From contig NZ_SRRZ01000001.1 in assembly GCF_013179805.1 (NCBI RefSeq), forward strand, positions 62,001 to 126,000: a DNA stretch of 64,000 nucleotides, written 5' to 3'. Within the stretch, counting starts at the first letter, position 1, and each line of letters begins with the position of its first letter. Source of the stretch: Microcoleus asticus IPMA8 (GTDB lineage Bacteria > Cyanobacteriota > Cyanobacteriia > Cyanobacteriales > Microcoleaceae). The notes beneath the pieces were generated by a model, which was not told where the DNA came from, did no database searches, and was given only the letters and a program-made list of their open reading frames with translations. Positions 50,170-59,556 of the stretch are shown one piece after another. The position numbers and the translations under genes are program-made.

Positions 50170-50593
50170 CGTTTCCTCTCCTGTATGAAAAACACAAAAC
50201 TCCCCTCTTGTTTTCAAGCTAGGTGGGGAGTTGTATCAATGTATTACAAAATGGGAATTTACCAGCCACGTTTTCAGGTCATGCCAATTGGCAAGTGTCG
50301 GGATTTGTTTAAATCTCTCTACTTTTAATTATAGTTCAGAATCTCGATCGCAAATCTTAAGAAAATTCGTTCTTCAACTGGCTCTCTTAATCTCGCGTTG
50401 TGCTGACTTCGTTTGAGTCTCAGCAGCGATTTCAAAATCCGAATCATCTCTTAAAGTCCCTCTTTTTAAGGGAGGTTTAGCAGGAGCGAGACTTCGATAC
50501 AAAGTTAAAAATTAAAACAGACATCTTGCAGCATTCTCGCTTAACAGGCCCGAAGGCCTGTTCCACTATTATACATTTCTCAAGCCTTCTCCC
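50170..50593. other. Gene-free region
   Basis: No supported gene. It holds AACAGGCC/GGCCTGTT (50543-50550, 50555-50562) of the dispersed repeat and a CCCTCTTTTTAAGGGAGG hairpin near 50458. Confidence 0.6.
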
Positions 50594-52921
50594 TCAAACA
50601 GACTGTTCCTGAATGTAATCCTGCACGTAAGACTGATAGTAATACCTGCTGCCTTTATCGTTATTCGCCACCATTCCCAACAGCGGAATCCCCGCCATTT
50701 TCAAATCTTCAAAAGCCAACAACAGCGCCTCCCGCTCAGTTTGATTCAGCCCCACTACCAGCATTAATCCGTTAGTGTGAGCCGCCAACAAATTCGCATC
50801 CGCCAAACCCAAAAGCGGTGCAGTATCGTAAATAACTAAGTCAAAATGACTTGACAAAGCTCCCATTAAATGCTGCATTTTTTTGGAAGAAAGCACCTTT
50901 GTGGGATCGAGAGGAACCGGGCCGGAAGTTAACACAAACAAATTTTCATCGCGGGGCGATCGCAAAATCAACTTTTCCACATCCACATCATCCGCGATCG
51001 CATTGTGCAAGCCTTGCCAGTTCGGTAAACCCAGCATTTCGTGCACCTGCGGCCGCCGTAAATCCGCATCCACCAACAGCACTTGCTGGCCCATTGCAGC
51101 CGCCGCCCGCGCCAGATTTACTGCGACAGTAGACTTGCCGTCAGCTACTTGACAAGAAGTAATTACGCAAGAATTAATCGGAGTATCAACGTTTAGCAAC
51201 CGAATATTAGCATTGAGCGATCGAAAAGCTTCTTGAAAAGCATCTGTAGGCACCGGCGAACTTGCCACATCCACCGGACTTGTCTCAGCAGGAGGAAGCC
51301 TCAAAATTTTATCGCTAGCAGGAATTACCCCCAACAAAGGCAGCCGAATCGAATGTTTGACATCCTCGGGAGTGTGGAACACCGTTTTATTGTTAAACCG
51401 TTCCGCCAATTGCGCCGCCAGCATACCGAACAGCAAACCAGCCAATCCCCCCAAAGCCAAATTCAAAGGCATAATTGGAGAAACAGCCATCAACTCGCCA
51501 TTTTTGTAGCGCGGAATTTCCGGCTTAGCAATAATTTCCCAAGCCACTTCTTTTTTACCCACAGCTTCAAGCTGCAAAGCTTGTTGTTTTGCCAGCAAAC
51601 CATTCAGCGTATTGTTAGTCAAATCCAACTCGCGCTGCAAATCGGAATAGCGCCGCAAAATCACCGGTAATCCTTGAGAGTATTGATTCAACTGCTTAGC
51701 AGCTTGTTCCAAAACTTGATTCCGCACGCCCAGCACCTGAATTAAATTAGCAGTACCGATAAACTGCTCGATTAACTTAATCCGCACCGGATCTTGAAAA
51801 GCCAGCACTTGCGAACTTACCTTAGCCAAATCAGTTCCCAGAACCTGTTGGGCTTCTTTCTTTAACAAAGGAATGAGGTTTTTTTGCTGTTCTCGCAACA
51901 ATTGCATTTGCGGAGTTTGGTCTGTAAACGTAGCCGAGTTAATCGCAATTTGCCCTTCTAATTGCTGCAATTGAGTCAGCATCGCTTGATAGCGGGGAGC
52001 TTGACTCAGAGCAGAGGCCATCAGCGCTTGCTTCTGGTTCAGTCCGAGCTGATTTTGCAGATTGGAATAGAGCAATCTCTGCTGATTGAGCTGCGTTTGC
52101 GCGTCCAATCTTTGCGTTTGAAGTTGGCTGATTTGCTGCGCCAGTTGTTGGGTTTGAATTTGCGGGTCGATGAAATTGTACTGCTGCCGCAACTTTTGAA
52201 TTTCTGTTTGCAGAGCTTGTTGGCGCTTTTGCTGGTTGGGAATTTGCGATTTTACAAAATCCAGAGTCTGACTAATTTGAGTTGTGGTATCTTGCACGCT
52301 GTAGTTGCGGTAGCCTAGCGCCACTTTTCCCAAAACAAACTGAATTTTTTTCGGATCATAATCCCGATATCTAACTTCTATAATTTTGGTGTTTTTGAAC
52401 CGATTGATTGACAACCGGGTTTCCTGAGAAAACGGCAAATTATCGGCTTTTTGGTTCAAGAGGTAGTTATAATTTATTTCCGGATATTTAGCCTGCAACT
52501 GTTTAATAATCGGCGACATTACTTGCGGGCTTTGCAAAACTTGAATTTGCGATTCGTAGTCAAAACCGCCCTTTTCTTGCGTCGCGGGGGCCGCTGGTTG
52601 CAGTTTTAGCTCACCGGAGTATATTTTTGCTAATGTATTTTGCGTAACTGCGGGTTCTACTAATAATTGAAAGCGCCCTTCGTACTCGCTTTTTTGATTG
52701 AGCGTCCAGGCGAAAACCCCGGTGGTCACTGCCGCTGCTACGCCGATAACTAAAATGGAACGACTGCGGCAAACTTCCCAAAAACTTAACTCTTCTTCCT
52801 CTGTTTTGTCTAAGCCTAAAAATTGCTCTTCTTCATAAAGCACGGAAGATATTTTTTGCATATCAGCGGCTTTTTTATGATTATTAAACAGTGCTATTTG
52901 AGATTTTTTCCCTGGTTTCAT
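50594..52921 (-). CDS. Wzc-like tyrosine autokinase / polysaccharide chain-length regulator
   Basis: The 775-residue inner-membrane protein has a first TM (about 55-75), a periplasmic Wzz domain with a long Gln-rich coiled coil (about 195-440), a second TM with a Pro motif (PIMPLNLALGGLAGLLFGM) and a cytoplasmic BY-kinase domain. Kinase motifs are ADGKSTVAVNLA (Walker A), LLVDADLRRPQVHE (Walker A-prime) and FDLVIYDTAP (Walker B). The C-terminal YYYQSYVQDY cluster is the autophosphorylated tail. It controls export and length of an exopolysaccharide with the adjacent OPX protein. The start is uncertain; ATG 52921 is preferred over 53026 and 52861. Confidence 0.87.
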   Translation of the reverse strand: MKPGKKSQIALFNNHKKAADMQKISSVLYEEEQFLGLDKTEEEELSFWEVCRSRSILVIGVAAAVTTGVFAWTLNQKSEYEGRFQLLVEPAVTQNTLAKIYSGELKLQPAAPATQEKGGFDYESQIQVLQSPQVMSPIIKQLQAKYPEINYNYLLNQKADNLPFSQETRLSINRFKNTKIIEVRYRDYDPKKIQFVLGKVALGYRNYSVQDTTTQISQTLDFVKSQIPNQQKRQQALQTEIQKLRQQYNFIDPQIQTQQLAQQISQLQTQRLDAQTQLNQQRLLYSNLQNQLGLNQKQALMASALSQAPRYQAMLTQLQQLEGQIAINSATFTDQTPQMQLLREQQKNLIPLLKKEAQQVLGTDLAKVSSQVLAFQDPVRIKLIEQFIGTANLIQVLGVRNQVLEQAAKQLNQYSQGLPVILRRYSDLQRELDLTNNTLNGLLAKQQALQLEAVGKKEVAWEIIAKPEIPRYKNGELMAVSPIMPLNLALGGLAGLLFGMLAAQLAERFNNKTVFHTPEDVKHSIRLPLLGVIPASDKILRLPPAETSPVDVASSPVPTDAFQEAFRSLNANIRLLNVDTPINSCVITSCQVADGKSTVAVNLARAAAAMGQQVLLVDADLRRPQVHEMLGLPNWQGLHNAIADDVDVEKLILRSPRDENLFVLTSGPVPLDPTKVLSSKKMQHLMGALSSHFDLVIYDTAPLLGLADANLLAAHTNGLMLVVGLNQTEREALLLAFEDLKMAGIPLLGMVANNDKGSRYYYQSYVQDYIQEQSV

Positions 52922-53067
52922 TTGATTTCTACAACTTATTAGTTTAAACGTCTGTACCGCTTGCGCAGTTTCAGGAACCCGGTTGATTCCTAGATATTGC
53001 GTTCCCAAACCGAAATTTTTTCTCAAAAATCGGTTTATGAAACCTTAATGCTAGTCTATTCAAATCA

Positions 53068-54786
53068 CTAAAAAATATTGAACAACCGAAATATTCCTAA
53101 CAGCGGGCTTAAAGGAGAGAGAGTCCCGCCTACATTATCCGAGAACGTAGCGCGGCCCGATCGCCTTACCATAATTACATCATTATTTTGCAGTTTGGGA
53201 TTAGTTTCCTCATTAGCTGTTGCGGAAAAATTAACCTTAACAGTTAACTGCGAAACAGTGCCGTTAGGATTGAGGCGAATTAAATTCACCGAATCCATTT
53301 CGGCCCGCGCTTTATTAAAACCTCCCGCTGCTACCAGCGCTTGATTTAAAGTAGTATTGGGCAGCACCGCAATCGCTCCCGGTTTCACAACTTCTCCCAC
53401 AATGTTCACCTTAATCGTATCAGGTGAAAAATTAGAATTAGCCACTTGATCGTCTTGAGCTGCATCGAGATTTTCGGCTTTGGGAACGATTACCGTATCT
53501 CCCTGTTGCAGCGTTAAATCTTGGGAGACATCTGCAGCTTCCAAAAGTTGCCACAAATTTACATTAATAATTTGTTCTGTACCCGCCCGTGTCAGGCGGC
53601 GAACTTGTATTTGTCTGATATCAGCTACCGGCGTAATGCCGCCCGCCATTTTAATTGCCCTCGTTACAGTTTGCTGCAAAACCGTTTCCCCGCCGTTTGT
53701 TTCGCTGGCAGCAAACAAACCCGAATTTGCACCCATTTCATTGTCTTGTACCCTACTTTGAGCCTCTTTTGCCAAAGTATAAGTACCGGGGCGAGTTACT
53801 TCGCCCACCACAGCAATATTAATTGGTTGAGTGCTTTGTCCGGTAATATTAGCTACTGCTAAAGTCGGTGCTTCTTGGCGGTTGAGGCTCGTTACAGTGG
53901 GAATAAATATAGTATCGCCGTCGCGCAAAGTCAGATCGGCCCGCAAATCGCCGTTTTGCAATAATTCCCACAAATCCACACTAATAATTTGTTCCCGTGC
54001 GTTGCGCTGGGGGCGGCGGATTTTGATTTGCCGCACGTCTGCTGACTGCGTAATTCCGCCGGCCATTCGCAGAGCCCGCGATATCGTTGGCATTTGAGTT
54101 CCCATTTGCTCTGATGTGCCTCCGGGGCCTGCTGCTGAGGATATTGTATAGGCTCCGGGGCGGTTGATTTCGCCCGCGATCGCAATTTGCAAAGGACGCG
54201 GCGCCAGCAGTTTCAGGGTAATCCAAGGACGTTTAAGGTATTTGCCGTATTTGTCTTTAACAACATTAGAAGCTTGTTCTAAGGTCATCCCGTACACCGA
54301 AACGCTGCCAATTAACGGCAAACTCAAGGAACCGTCCGCCTGTACTTGGTGTTGACCGTTGGGGCCGCTGTATTCCGGGACGTTGAAGATGTCCATTTGA
54401 ATACGATCGCCCGCTCCCAAAGTGTAAACTTCCGATCGTACAGTTGAAGGTGTACTTGCCGGAAATTCGGGAAATCCCGGCACTGCGGGTACCGGTACAG
54501 GAACAGGAGAACCCGGAGGAGGAGGAGGAGGAGGCAAAAACTGGGCCGCCGCAGGAGATGAACCCACCGCCGCCAGCACTGACACTGTTAAACTTTGAAC
54601 AATTAAACTTTTGACAGCATTGCGTGCCCAATAACCCAGCTTGCAGCTTTTGCTGGAAACCTCTGCCTCAGCCCCTCTCCTTGCAGGAAAAGGGAGAAAT
54701 TCTCCCCTTTCTCTCTCCGCGAAGGGGACAGAAGGGTGAGATTTTTTCTCAAGTTGCACGCCGTGCGAAGAACTTTTCACCACCAT
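53068..54786 (-). CDS. Outer-membrane polysaccharide export protein (Wza/OPX, SLBB)
   Basis: The protein has 572 residues. After a charged N-terminus there is a hydrophobic segment ending SSPAAAQ (signal peptide), a proline-rich linker (FLPPPPPPPG), a polysaccharide export domain (VYTLGAGDRIQMDIFNVPEY, DGSLSLPLIGSV) and three SLBB-like beta-grasp units (each IAIAGEINRPGAYT, NIAVVGEVTRPGTYT, VNIVGEVVKPGAI). It forms the export channel partner of the Wzc-like kinase next door. The first 45 residues, including FAERERGEFLPFPARRG, look translated from a dispersed repeat, so the true start may be later, for example near VKSLIVQSL. Confidence 0.85.
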   Translation of the reverse strand: MVVKSSSHGVQLEKKSHPSVPFAERERGEFLPFPARRGAEAEVSSKSCKLGYWARNAVKSLIVQSLTVSVLAAVGSSPAAAQFLPPPPPPPGSPVPVPVPAVPGFPEFPASTPSTVRSEVYTLGAGDRIQMDIFNVPEYSGPNGQHQVQADGSLSLPLIGSVSVYGMTLEQASNVVKDKYGKYLKRPWITLKLLAPRPLQIAIAGEINRPGAYTISSAAGPGGTSEQMGTQMPTISRALRMAGGITQSADVRQIKIRRPQRNAREQIISVDLWELLQNGDLRADLTLRDGDTIFIPTVTSLNRQEAPTLAVANITGQSTQPINIAVVGEVTRPGTYTLAKEAQSRVQDNEMGANSGLFAASETNGGETVLQQTVTRAIKMAGGITPVADIRQIQVRRLTRAGTEQIINVNLWQLLEAADVSQDLTLQQGDTVIVPKAENLDAAQDDQVANSNFSPDTIKVNIVGEVVKPGAIAVLPNTTLNQALVAAGGFNKARAEMDSVNLIRLNPNGTVSQLTVKVNFSATANEETNPKLQNNDVIMVRRSGRATFSDNVGGTLSPLSPLLGIFRLFNIF

Positions 54787-54823
54787 CGCTTTTTGCCCCT
54801 ATCCTCATCCAACCCCGCCAACA

Positions 54824-55348
54824 TCAAATGTAACCCAACTCTTCTAACTTGCTGAGAACTTTTTTAACACTCTCTTCCACACTTTCTCGCTCTGTGTAAC
54901 AAATAATCTCAGGATTGAGCGGTTCTTCATAAGGATCGTCAATTCCCGTAAAACCCTTAATTTCTCCTGCTCTAGCCTTAGCGTATAGCCCCTTGACATC
55001 GCGACCTTCACACACTTCTAACGGCGCTGTGACATATACTTCAACAAAATTTGGCTCCATTGCTCTAATTTCGCCGCGAATTGCTCTGTAGGGGCTAATA
55101 GCTGCCGTGATTGCGGCTACTCCATTGCGGCTCAGCAGGTGAGCAACAAATCCAATCCGCCGAATATTAGTATCTCGGTCTTCTTGGCTAAATCCCAAAC
55201 CTTTTGACAAGTTGGTGCGAACGACATCTCCATCCAATATTTCAACTTTGCAACCTCTTGCCTTCAGTTCGGGTTCTAGAGCTTTGGTGATAGTTGTCTT
55301 GCCGGAACCGCTCAGCCCGGTAAACCACAAAATAAAACCTTTTTCCAT
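54824..55348 (-). CDS. cysC: Adenylylsulfate kinase
   Basis: The 174-residue APS kinase phosphorylates adenylylsulfate to PAPS in sulfate assimilation. It has Walker A GLSGSGKTT, the DGDVVRTNLSKGLGFSQEDR substrate loop, NIRRIGFVA and GFTGIDDPYEEP lid. Length and start are normal. Sulfate import genes lie at 3.5-6.9 kb. Its place beside polysaccharide export genes hints at PAPS for sulfated glycans, an inference. Confidence 0.95.
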   Translation of the reverse strand: MEKGFILWFTGLSGSGKTTITKALEPELKARGCKVEILDGDVVRTNLSKGLGFSQEDRDTNIRRIGFVAHLLSRNGVAAITAAISPYRAIRGEIRAMEPNFVEVYVTAPLEVCEGRDVKGLYAKARAGEIKGFTGIDDPYEEPLNPEIICYTERESVEESVKKVLSKLEELGYI

Positions 55349-55744
55349 TTTCAGCCGTTAATTACTAACTGGGAAATTATTAAGACGTAAAACTTTATAG
55401 ATGCAGTTCCCTTTCTTCTATTATCGTTATTCGCGGTGTCATATTGGCAATATTGGAGCGCAAAAAATGAGAAATCAAAAGTTGCGATCGCTCCTGCAGT
55501 CATTTAGTAACAGAATTGTGCGCTCGCTGCATAATTCCCGATTTATTATTTTTCAAGTCTTTACACACTAAAATTCAATTCGCGATCGCCAACGCCGAAC
55601 ATCTATCCGCAGGGTGCGCAGGGAACAGCTTCGCTTACATTCTGACACAATGGCAAACGCCGAACATCTATCCGCAGGGCTCACGGCACGGATTACCTGA
55701 CTGAGCCTTTTGCAATAAACCTAAAATCTCAAATAGTATTGCCT
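55349..55744. other. Gene-free region with a direct repeat
   Basis: AACGCCGAACATCTATCCGC with a following AGGG occurs twice (about 55588 and 55655). No gene is supported. Confidence 0.6.
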
Positions 55745-57550
55745 ATGTCTTCCGTTTTGAAAGCAGATGTTTTGGTAGTGGGTGGCGGCACTGGCGGCAC
55801 CGCTGCGGCCGTGCAAGCAGCCCGCCGAGGTGCCAAAACTATTTTAGTAAGCGAATTCCCCTGGCTGGGAGGAATGCTGACTTCGGCTGGCGTTTCGGCC
55901 CCTGATGGCAACGAATTAGCAGCTTTTCAAACTGGTTTGTGGGGCGCGTTTTTGCGGGAACTCCAGCAGCGACAGCCGGGAGGTTTGGATTGGGGCTGGG
56001 TAAGTTTTTTTACTTACGATCCCCGCACCGGTGCTGAAATTTTCGCTGATTGGGTTAAATGTTTGCCGAACTTGCACTGGATTTCTGGACAAATTGCTCA
56101 AGATGTGATCATAGAAGGCGATCGCATTTCTGGCGTTCAGTTTGCAGATTTTACGGTTTCGGCCAAAATCACTTTAGATGCAACGGAATTGGGAGATTTG
56201 CTGGCTTTAGCGGAAGTTAGACACCGCTGGGGTTGGGAATTCCAAGCCGAGTGGGGAGAACCCAGCGCGCCGGCTGCCTCTAATGCTCTCACAGAGCGCT
56301 ATTCGGTGCAAGCTCCGACTTGGGTGGCAATCATGCAGGATTTTGGCGAAGGTGCGGTTGCACCAGAAATTCCCGCGCCGCCTGTTGACAATCCCGATCG
56401 ATTTACTGGTGCTTGGGACGGCTACACTCCCGAACAATTTCTCAATTACGGCAGGCTTCCGGGCGGATTGTTGATGATTAATTGGCCGATTCGAGGTAAT
56501 GATTATGGTGAAGGAGTCGATCGACTCATTAAATCTGAAGCATCTCGACAAGAATTCCTGCAAGAAAGTCTCTGGCACAGTCAAAGTTTCGCCCGCTTCA
56601 TTCAAACGCAACTCGGCCCCCGCTACGGTTTAGCAGAGAATATTTTCCCGATTTCAACGACGATCGAAAATCAACAAAATTCTTCCCTTCTTCCTTCCTT
56701 TGCCTTACATCCTTACTACCGAGAAAGTCGGCGCTTGCGAGGGATAAGTACAGTCAGAGAACAAGATATTTTGCCTATTGTCGGTGGAAGAGTCGCGAAG
56801 TTGCCGATAAATTCTGAGGGAATTTGCGAAGCGGTGGCTATCGGCAACTATGCCAACGACCACCACTACACCAGTGGCGACATTCCCTTGCAGCCCAAAT
56901 CCATCCGCTGGGGCGGCCGCTGGACGGGAACTCCGTTTACCATTCCTTACAGCGCGCTAATTCCTGGGAGTACAGACGGTTTGCTAGTCTGCGAAAAAAA
57001 TATTTCCGTCTCTCACATCGCCAACGGTGCAACTCGCTTACAACCGACGGTAATGAATATTGGACAGGCGGCGGGGATGGCGGCGGCTTTGTGCGCGGAA
57101 TCTGGATGTCAGCCGCGGGAGTTGCCGGTGAGAGTTTTGCAGGAAGCTTTGCTGCAAGATTCCGAGGCGAGTGCGGCAGTTATTCCCTTATTTAATTTGA
57201 CACGGGATCGATCGGACTGGCTGGATTGGCAACGCTATTATATCGATCGACCTCAAGCATATCCCGCCAGCGGCGAATGTCCTTTCTCAGTAGAGAAACA
57301 AAGCAGTCAAACAGCAAATACTCACAGCGAATTTTCGGGGATTTTCCGCCGCCTCGGCGAACAAGACTGGACGCTAATGCTGACAAGCCCCACATCCTTA
57401 GCCGGTCAAACTTGGCAACTCGTGACTTTGGACTCAGAAACCGACAGATTTTTACAGAAGTGCGAAACCGAAAAGCCTCTGACAGTATGGGGCAGGCTGA
57501 ATTTTGCTGGTGCTTGGCTACTGTCGGTATCAGTAGAATTGAAGAGGTAA
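55745..57550 (+). CDS. FAD-dependent oxidoreductase
   Basis: The 601-residue flavoprotein starts with a dinucleotide-binding motif ADVLVVGGGTGGTAAAVQAA followed by LVSEFPWLGGMLTSAGVSAPDG, the pattern of the FAD_oxidored (PF12831-type) family, which includes secondary-metabolism and sporulation-type reductases. The mid region has RWGGRWTGTPFTIPYSALIP and NISVSHIANGATRLQPTVMNIGQAAG, a conserved C-terminal FAD-contact motif. The ATG at 55745 matches the family. The substrate is unknown; the gene ends 97 bases before patX. Confidence 0.85.
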   Translation: MSSVLKADVLVVGGGTGGTAAAVQAARRGAKTILVSEFPWLGGMLTSAGVSAPDGNELAAFQTGLWGAFLRELQQRQPGGLDWGWVSFFTYDPRTGAEIFADWVKCLPNLHWISGQIAQDVIIEGDRISGVQFADFTVSAKITLDATELGDLLALAEVRHRWGWEFQAEWGEPSAPAASNALTERYSVQAPTWVAIMQDFGEGAVAPEIPAPPVDNPDRFTGAWDGYTPEQFLNYGRLPGGLLMINWPIRGNDYGEGVDRLIKSEASRQEFLQESLWHSQSFARFIQTQLGPRYGLAENIFPISTTIENQQNSSLLPSFALHPYYRESRRLRGISTVREQDILPIVGGRVAKLPINSEGICEAVAIGNYANDHHYTSGDIPLQPKSIRWGGRWTGTPFTIPYSALIPGSTDGLLVCEKNISVSHIANGATRLQPTVMNIGQAAGMAAALCAESGCQPRELPVRVLQEALLQDSEASAAVIPLFNLTRDRSDWLDWQRYYIDRPQAYPASGECPFSVEKQSSQTANTHSEFSGIFRRLGEQDWTLMLTSPTSLAGQTWQLVTLDSETDRFLQKCETEKPLTVWGRLNFAGAWLLSVSVELKR

Positions 57551-57646
57551 GGTTTTTTGCAGAGATCCGAAAATTGCAGAGATATCTATCCTGATCGATC
57601 GGGGCAAGTCCGTATCACGTAATAGACACTGACACGGATACTACCC

Positions 57647-57874
57647 ATGCAAACCTACACTGCAATTGCTTTACTGAGCCTGTTGGGCATTACCTTGAGT
57701 GCCAATGCCGCTCGAGCTGTTGAATCTCCACTCGCAATGCTCGAAACTGCCACCCCCCAATATATGTTATCCGCCCAAACTCAACAAAAGGCCGAGCGCG
57801 TTCCTCACAGGGGCAGCGGACGCAGGGATTTTACCGAGCCTAATGTTTACACTCATCCGCTACAAGATTTCTAA
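57647..57874 (+). CDS. patX: PatX, RGSGR-containing secreted precursor
   Basis: The 75-residue protein has a Sec-type signal peptide (MQTYTAIALLSLLGITLSAN, cleavage expected after ARA, residue 24). It then has a short variable region and near the C-terminus HRGSGRRD, with the pentapeptide RGSGR at residues 55-59, identical to that in PatS and HetN, which bind HetR and inhibit it. The arrangement (signal peptide, RGSGR preceded by His, ending HPLQDF) matches the PatX family found with hetR in filamentous cyanobacteria. It is encoded upstream of hetR in the same direction. Processing to the active peptide is assumed. Confidence 0.88.
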   Translation: MQTYTAIALLSLLGITLSANAARAVESPLAMLETATPQYMLSAQTQQKAERVPHRGSGRRDFTEPNVYTHPLQDF

Positions 57875-58587
57875 TGGCAATGGACGTAAGCGATTATCAC
57901 CACTGACTTGGTTCGGGCTGTTGATTCGAGCGATCGGATTTTCTGGGATTCTATTTTTTGAGCTTAAGCGACAACTGCACTTTTTGTTGACAGTTATGAG
58001 GATATTGTTTTGTGTGTGATAGATGATAGCATATAAACCTGGAACCGCCATCTATCTAGATATAGATTCTAGTATATGGCGGTTTTGTATTGAAAACTCT
58101 TCAATTAAACAGGAATTACCCACAGGCCTGGCAGCATCCGGGTTTTTCAACCGATATTCCTCGCCCTCCACCCCTTATTTTGATCGAACCGGGTTTTCAT
58201 CCATAACTATTCAAACATTATCAGCTCGGAGTCGCCTCAAATTCCTCCGATCGCAACAGTTATTTACTGTTTCCCCGCCGCAGGTGGGGTTTAATTTTCA
58301 ATGGCTGCACTATAATTAACGTGCGATAACTAATTTATATATAGGTAAACTGTCAGCGCAGAGGGTGCAGCAATCTACTTAAATTCGCCACCAATAAGAA
58401 CCACTTATGCGGTGTGGATCGCCTTTAAGCCCATGCCCCTGTTACCTCAGGGAAATTAACTAACCTGAATATTAGGGTAGCTGGTAAGCTTTCCGGCGAC
58501 AGTCGGCTATGCTTGATTCGGCGCTCTCGCAATAATTTAATGGAGGACGACAAGATGCCTCCAAGTTTGGCTATTTCGGGGATAGTG
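57875..58587. other. patX-hetR intergenic region, 713 bases
   Basis: No gene is seen. It holds the patX terminator, a TATAAT at 58311-58316 with no convincing -35, AT-rich TTATATATAGG (about 58335), and a strong GGAGG (58543-58547) 8 bases before an in-frame ATG at 58555. No perfect GTA-N8-TAC (NtcA) site or known HetR palindrome was found by eye. Confidence 0.6.
58043..58086 (+). terminator. Terminator after patX
   Basis: AACCGCCAT (58043-58051) pairs with ATGGCGGTT (58076-58084), followed by TTGT. It separates the patX transcript from hetR. Confidence 0.6.
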
Positions 58588-59493
58588 ATGAAAAATGACT
58601 CTTTGGATCTGGTCAAAAGCCTCAGCCCTAGTGCAATGGATCAGATCATGCTATATCTGGCGTTTAGCGCCATGAGAACCAGTGGGCACAGGCACGGGGC
58701 GTTTCTAGACGCGGCCGCAACGGCGGCTAAGTGTGCTATTTACATGACCTATATTGAGGAGAAAAACAACCTGCGGATGACCGGACACTTGCATCACATT
58801 GAGCCTAAACGGGTGAAGGTGATTGTGGAGGAAGTCCAGGAAGCTCTGACTCAAGGAAAATTGCTGAAAATGTTGGGTTCCCAAGAACCTCGATATTTGA
58901 TTCAGTTTCCTTACGTCTGGCTGGAACAGTATGGTTGGTTGCCGGGACGCCCTCGCATTCCGGGAAACAGCTTGACTGCGGATGAAAAAAAATATCTCGA
59001 AGGCAAAATTCCTCCGAATCCCCCTGACGCTCAACTGATCAATTCTTTTCAGTTTATGGAGTTGATCGAGTTTCTGCACAGGCGATCGCAAGAAGATATG
59101 CCTCCAGAAAGGCGAATGCCTTTGAGCGAAGCTTTAGCAGAACACATCAAGCGGCGCTTGATCTATTCGGGAACAGTTACTCGCATTGATGCTCCTTGGG
59201 GAATGCCGTTTTATGCCCTCAGCCGCGCTACTTACTCTCCGGCAGAGCAGGAAGAGCGGACATTTACTATGGTGGAGGATACAGCTAGATATTTCCGGCT
59301 GATGAAGGATTGGGCGGAAAAACAACCGAAGGTGATGCGAGTTATGGAGACTTTGGATATTCCGCCGGAACGCCTCGACCAAGCGCTTGAGGAATTAGAT
59401 GAGATTATTCGCAATTGGGCCGATCGCTATCACAAGCAGGGCGAACCGACGATGATTGTACAAATGGTTTTTGGGCCGCAAGACGACGCTTAG
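58588..59493 (+). CDS. hetR: HetR, master regulator of heterocyst/cell differentiation
   Basis: The 301-residue protein closely matches HetR throughout: PSAMDQIMLYLAFSAMRTSG, HRHGAFLDAAATAAKCAIYM, MTGHLHHIEPKRVKV, EPRYLIQFPYVW, IEFLHRRSQED, EHIKRRLIYSGTVTRID, and a C-terminal EELDEIIRNWADRYH. The last segment includes the EELDE region contributing to the PatS-binding pocket. HetR dimers bind DNA and are inhibited by the RGSGR peptide. The ATG at 58588 fits the family N-terminus (GGGGA five bases before), but GGAGG at 58543 favours an extended start at 58555 (312 residues). It follows patX. Confidence 0.95.
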   Translation: MKNDSLDLVKSLSPSAMDQIMLYLAFSAMRTSGHRHGAFLDAAATAAKCAIYMTYIEEKNNLRMTGHLHHIEPKRVKVIVEEVQEALTQGKLLKMLGSQEPRYLIQFPYVWLEQYGWLPGRPRIPGNSLTADEKKYLEGKIPPNPPDAQLINSFQFMELIEFLHRRSQEDMPPERRMPLSEALAEHIKRRLIYSGTVTRIDAPWGMPFYALSRATYSPAEQEERTFTMVEDTARYFRLMKDWAEKQPKVMRVMETLDIPPERLDQALEELDEIIRNWADRYHKQGEPTMIVQMVFGPQDDA

Positions 59494-59497
59494 TTCG

Positions 59498-59556
59498 ATT
59501 AGTTATTAATCATTAGTCATGAGTTGATTGCTGGAGACTAATGATTAATAACTAAT
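59498..59556 (+). terminator. 21-bp hairpin after hetR
   Basis: A 21-base arm (59498-59518, starting ATTAGTTATTAATCA) pairs perfectly with 59536-59556 across a 17-base loop, 5 bases after the hetR stop. It is AT-rich and made of TAGT/ATTAAT repeat units without a clear T-tract. It probably ends the hetR transcript and may be a repeat. Confidence 0.55.

Noticed and set aside
57590..57646. DIF-type or NtcA promoter before patX
   Set aside because: TCCGTA is present but spacing to any -10-like sequence is wrong and no GTA-N8-TAC was found.
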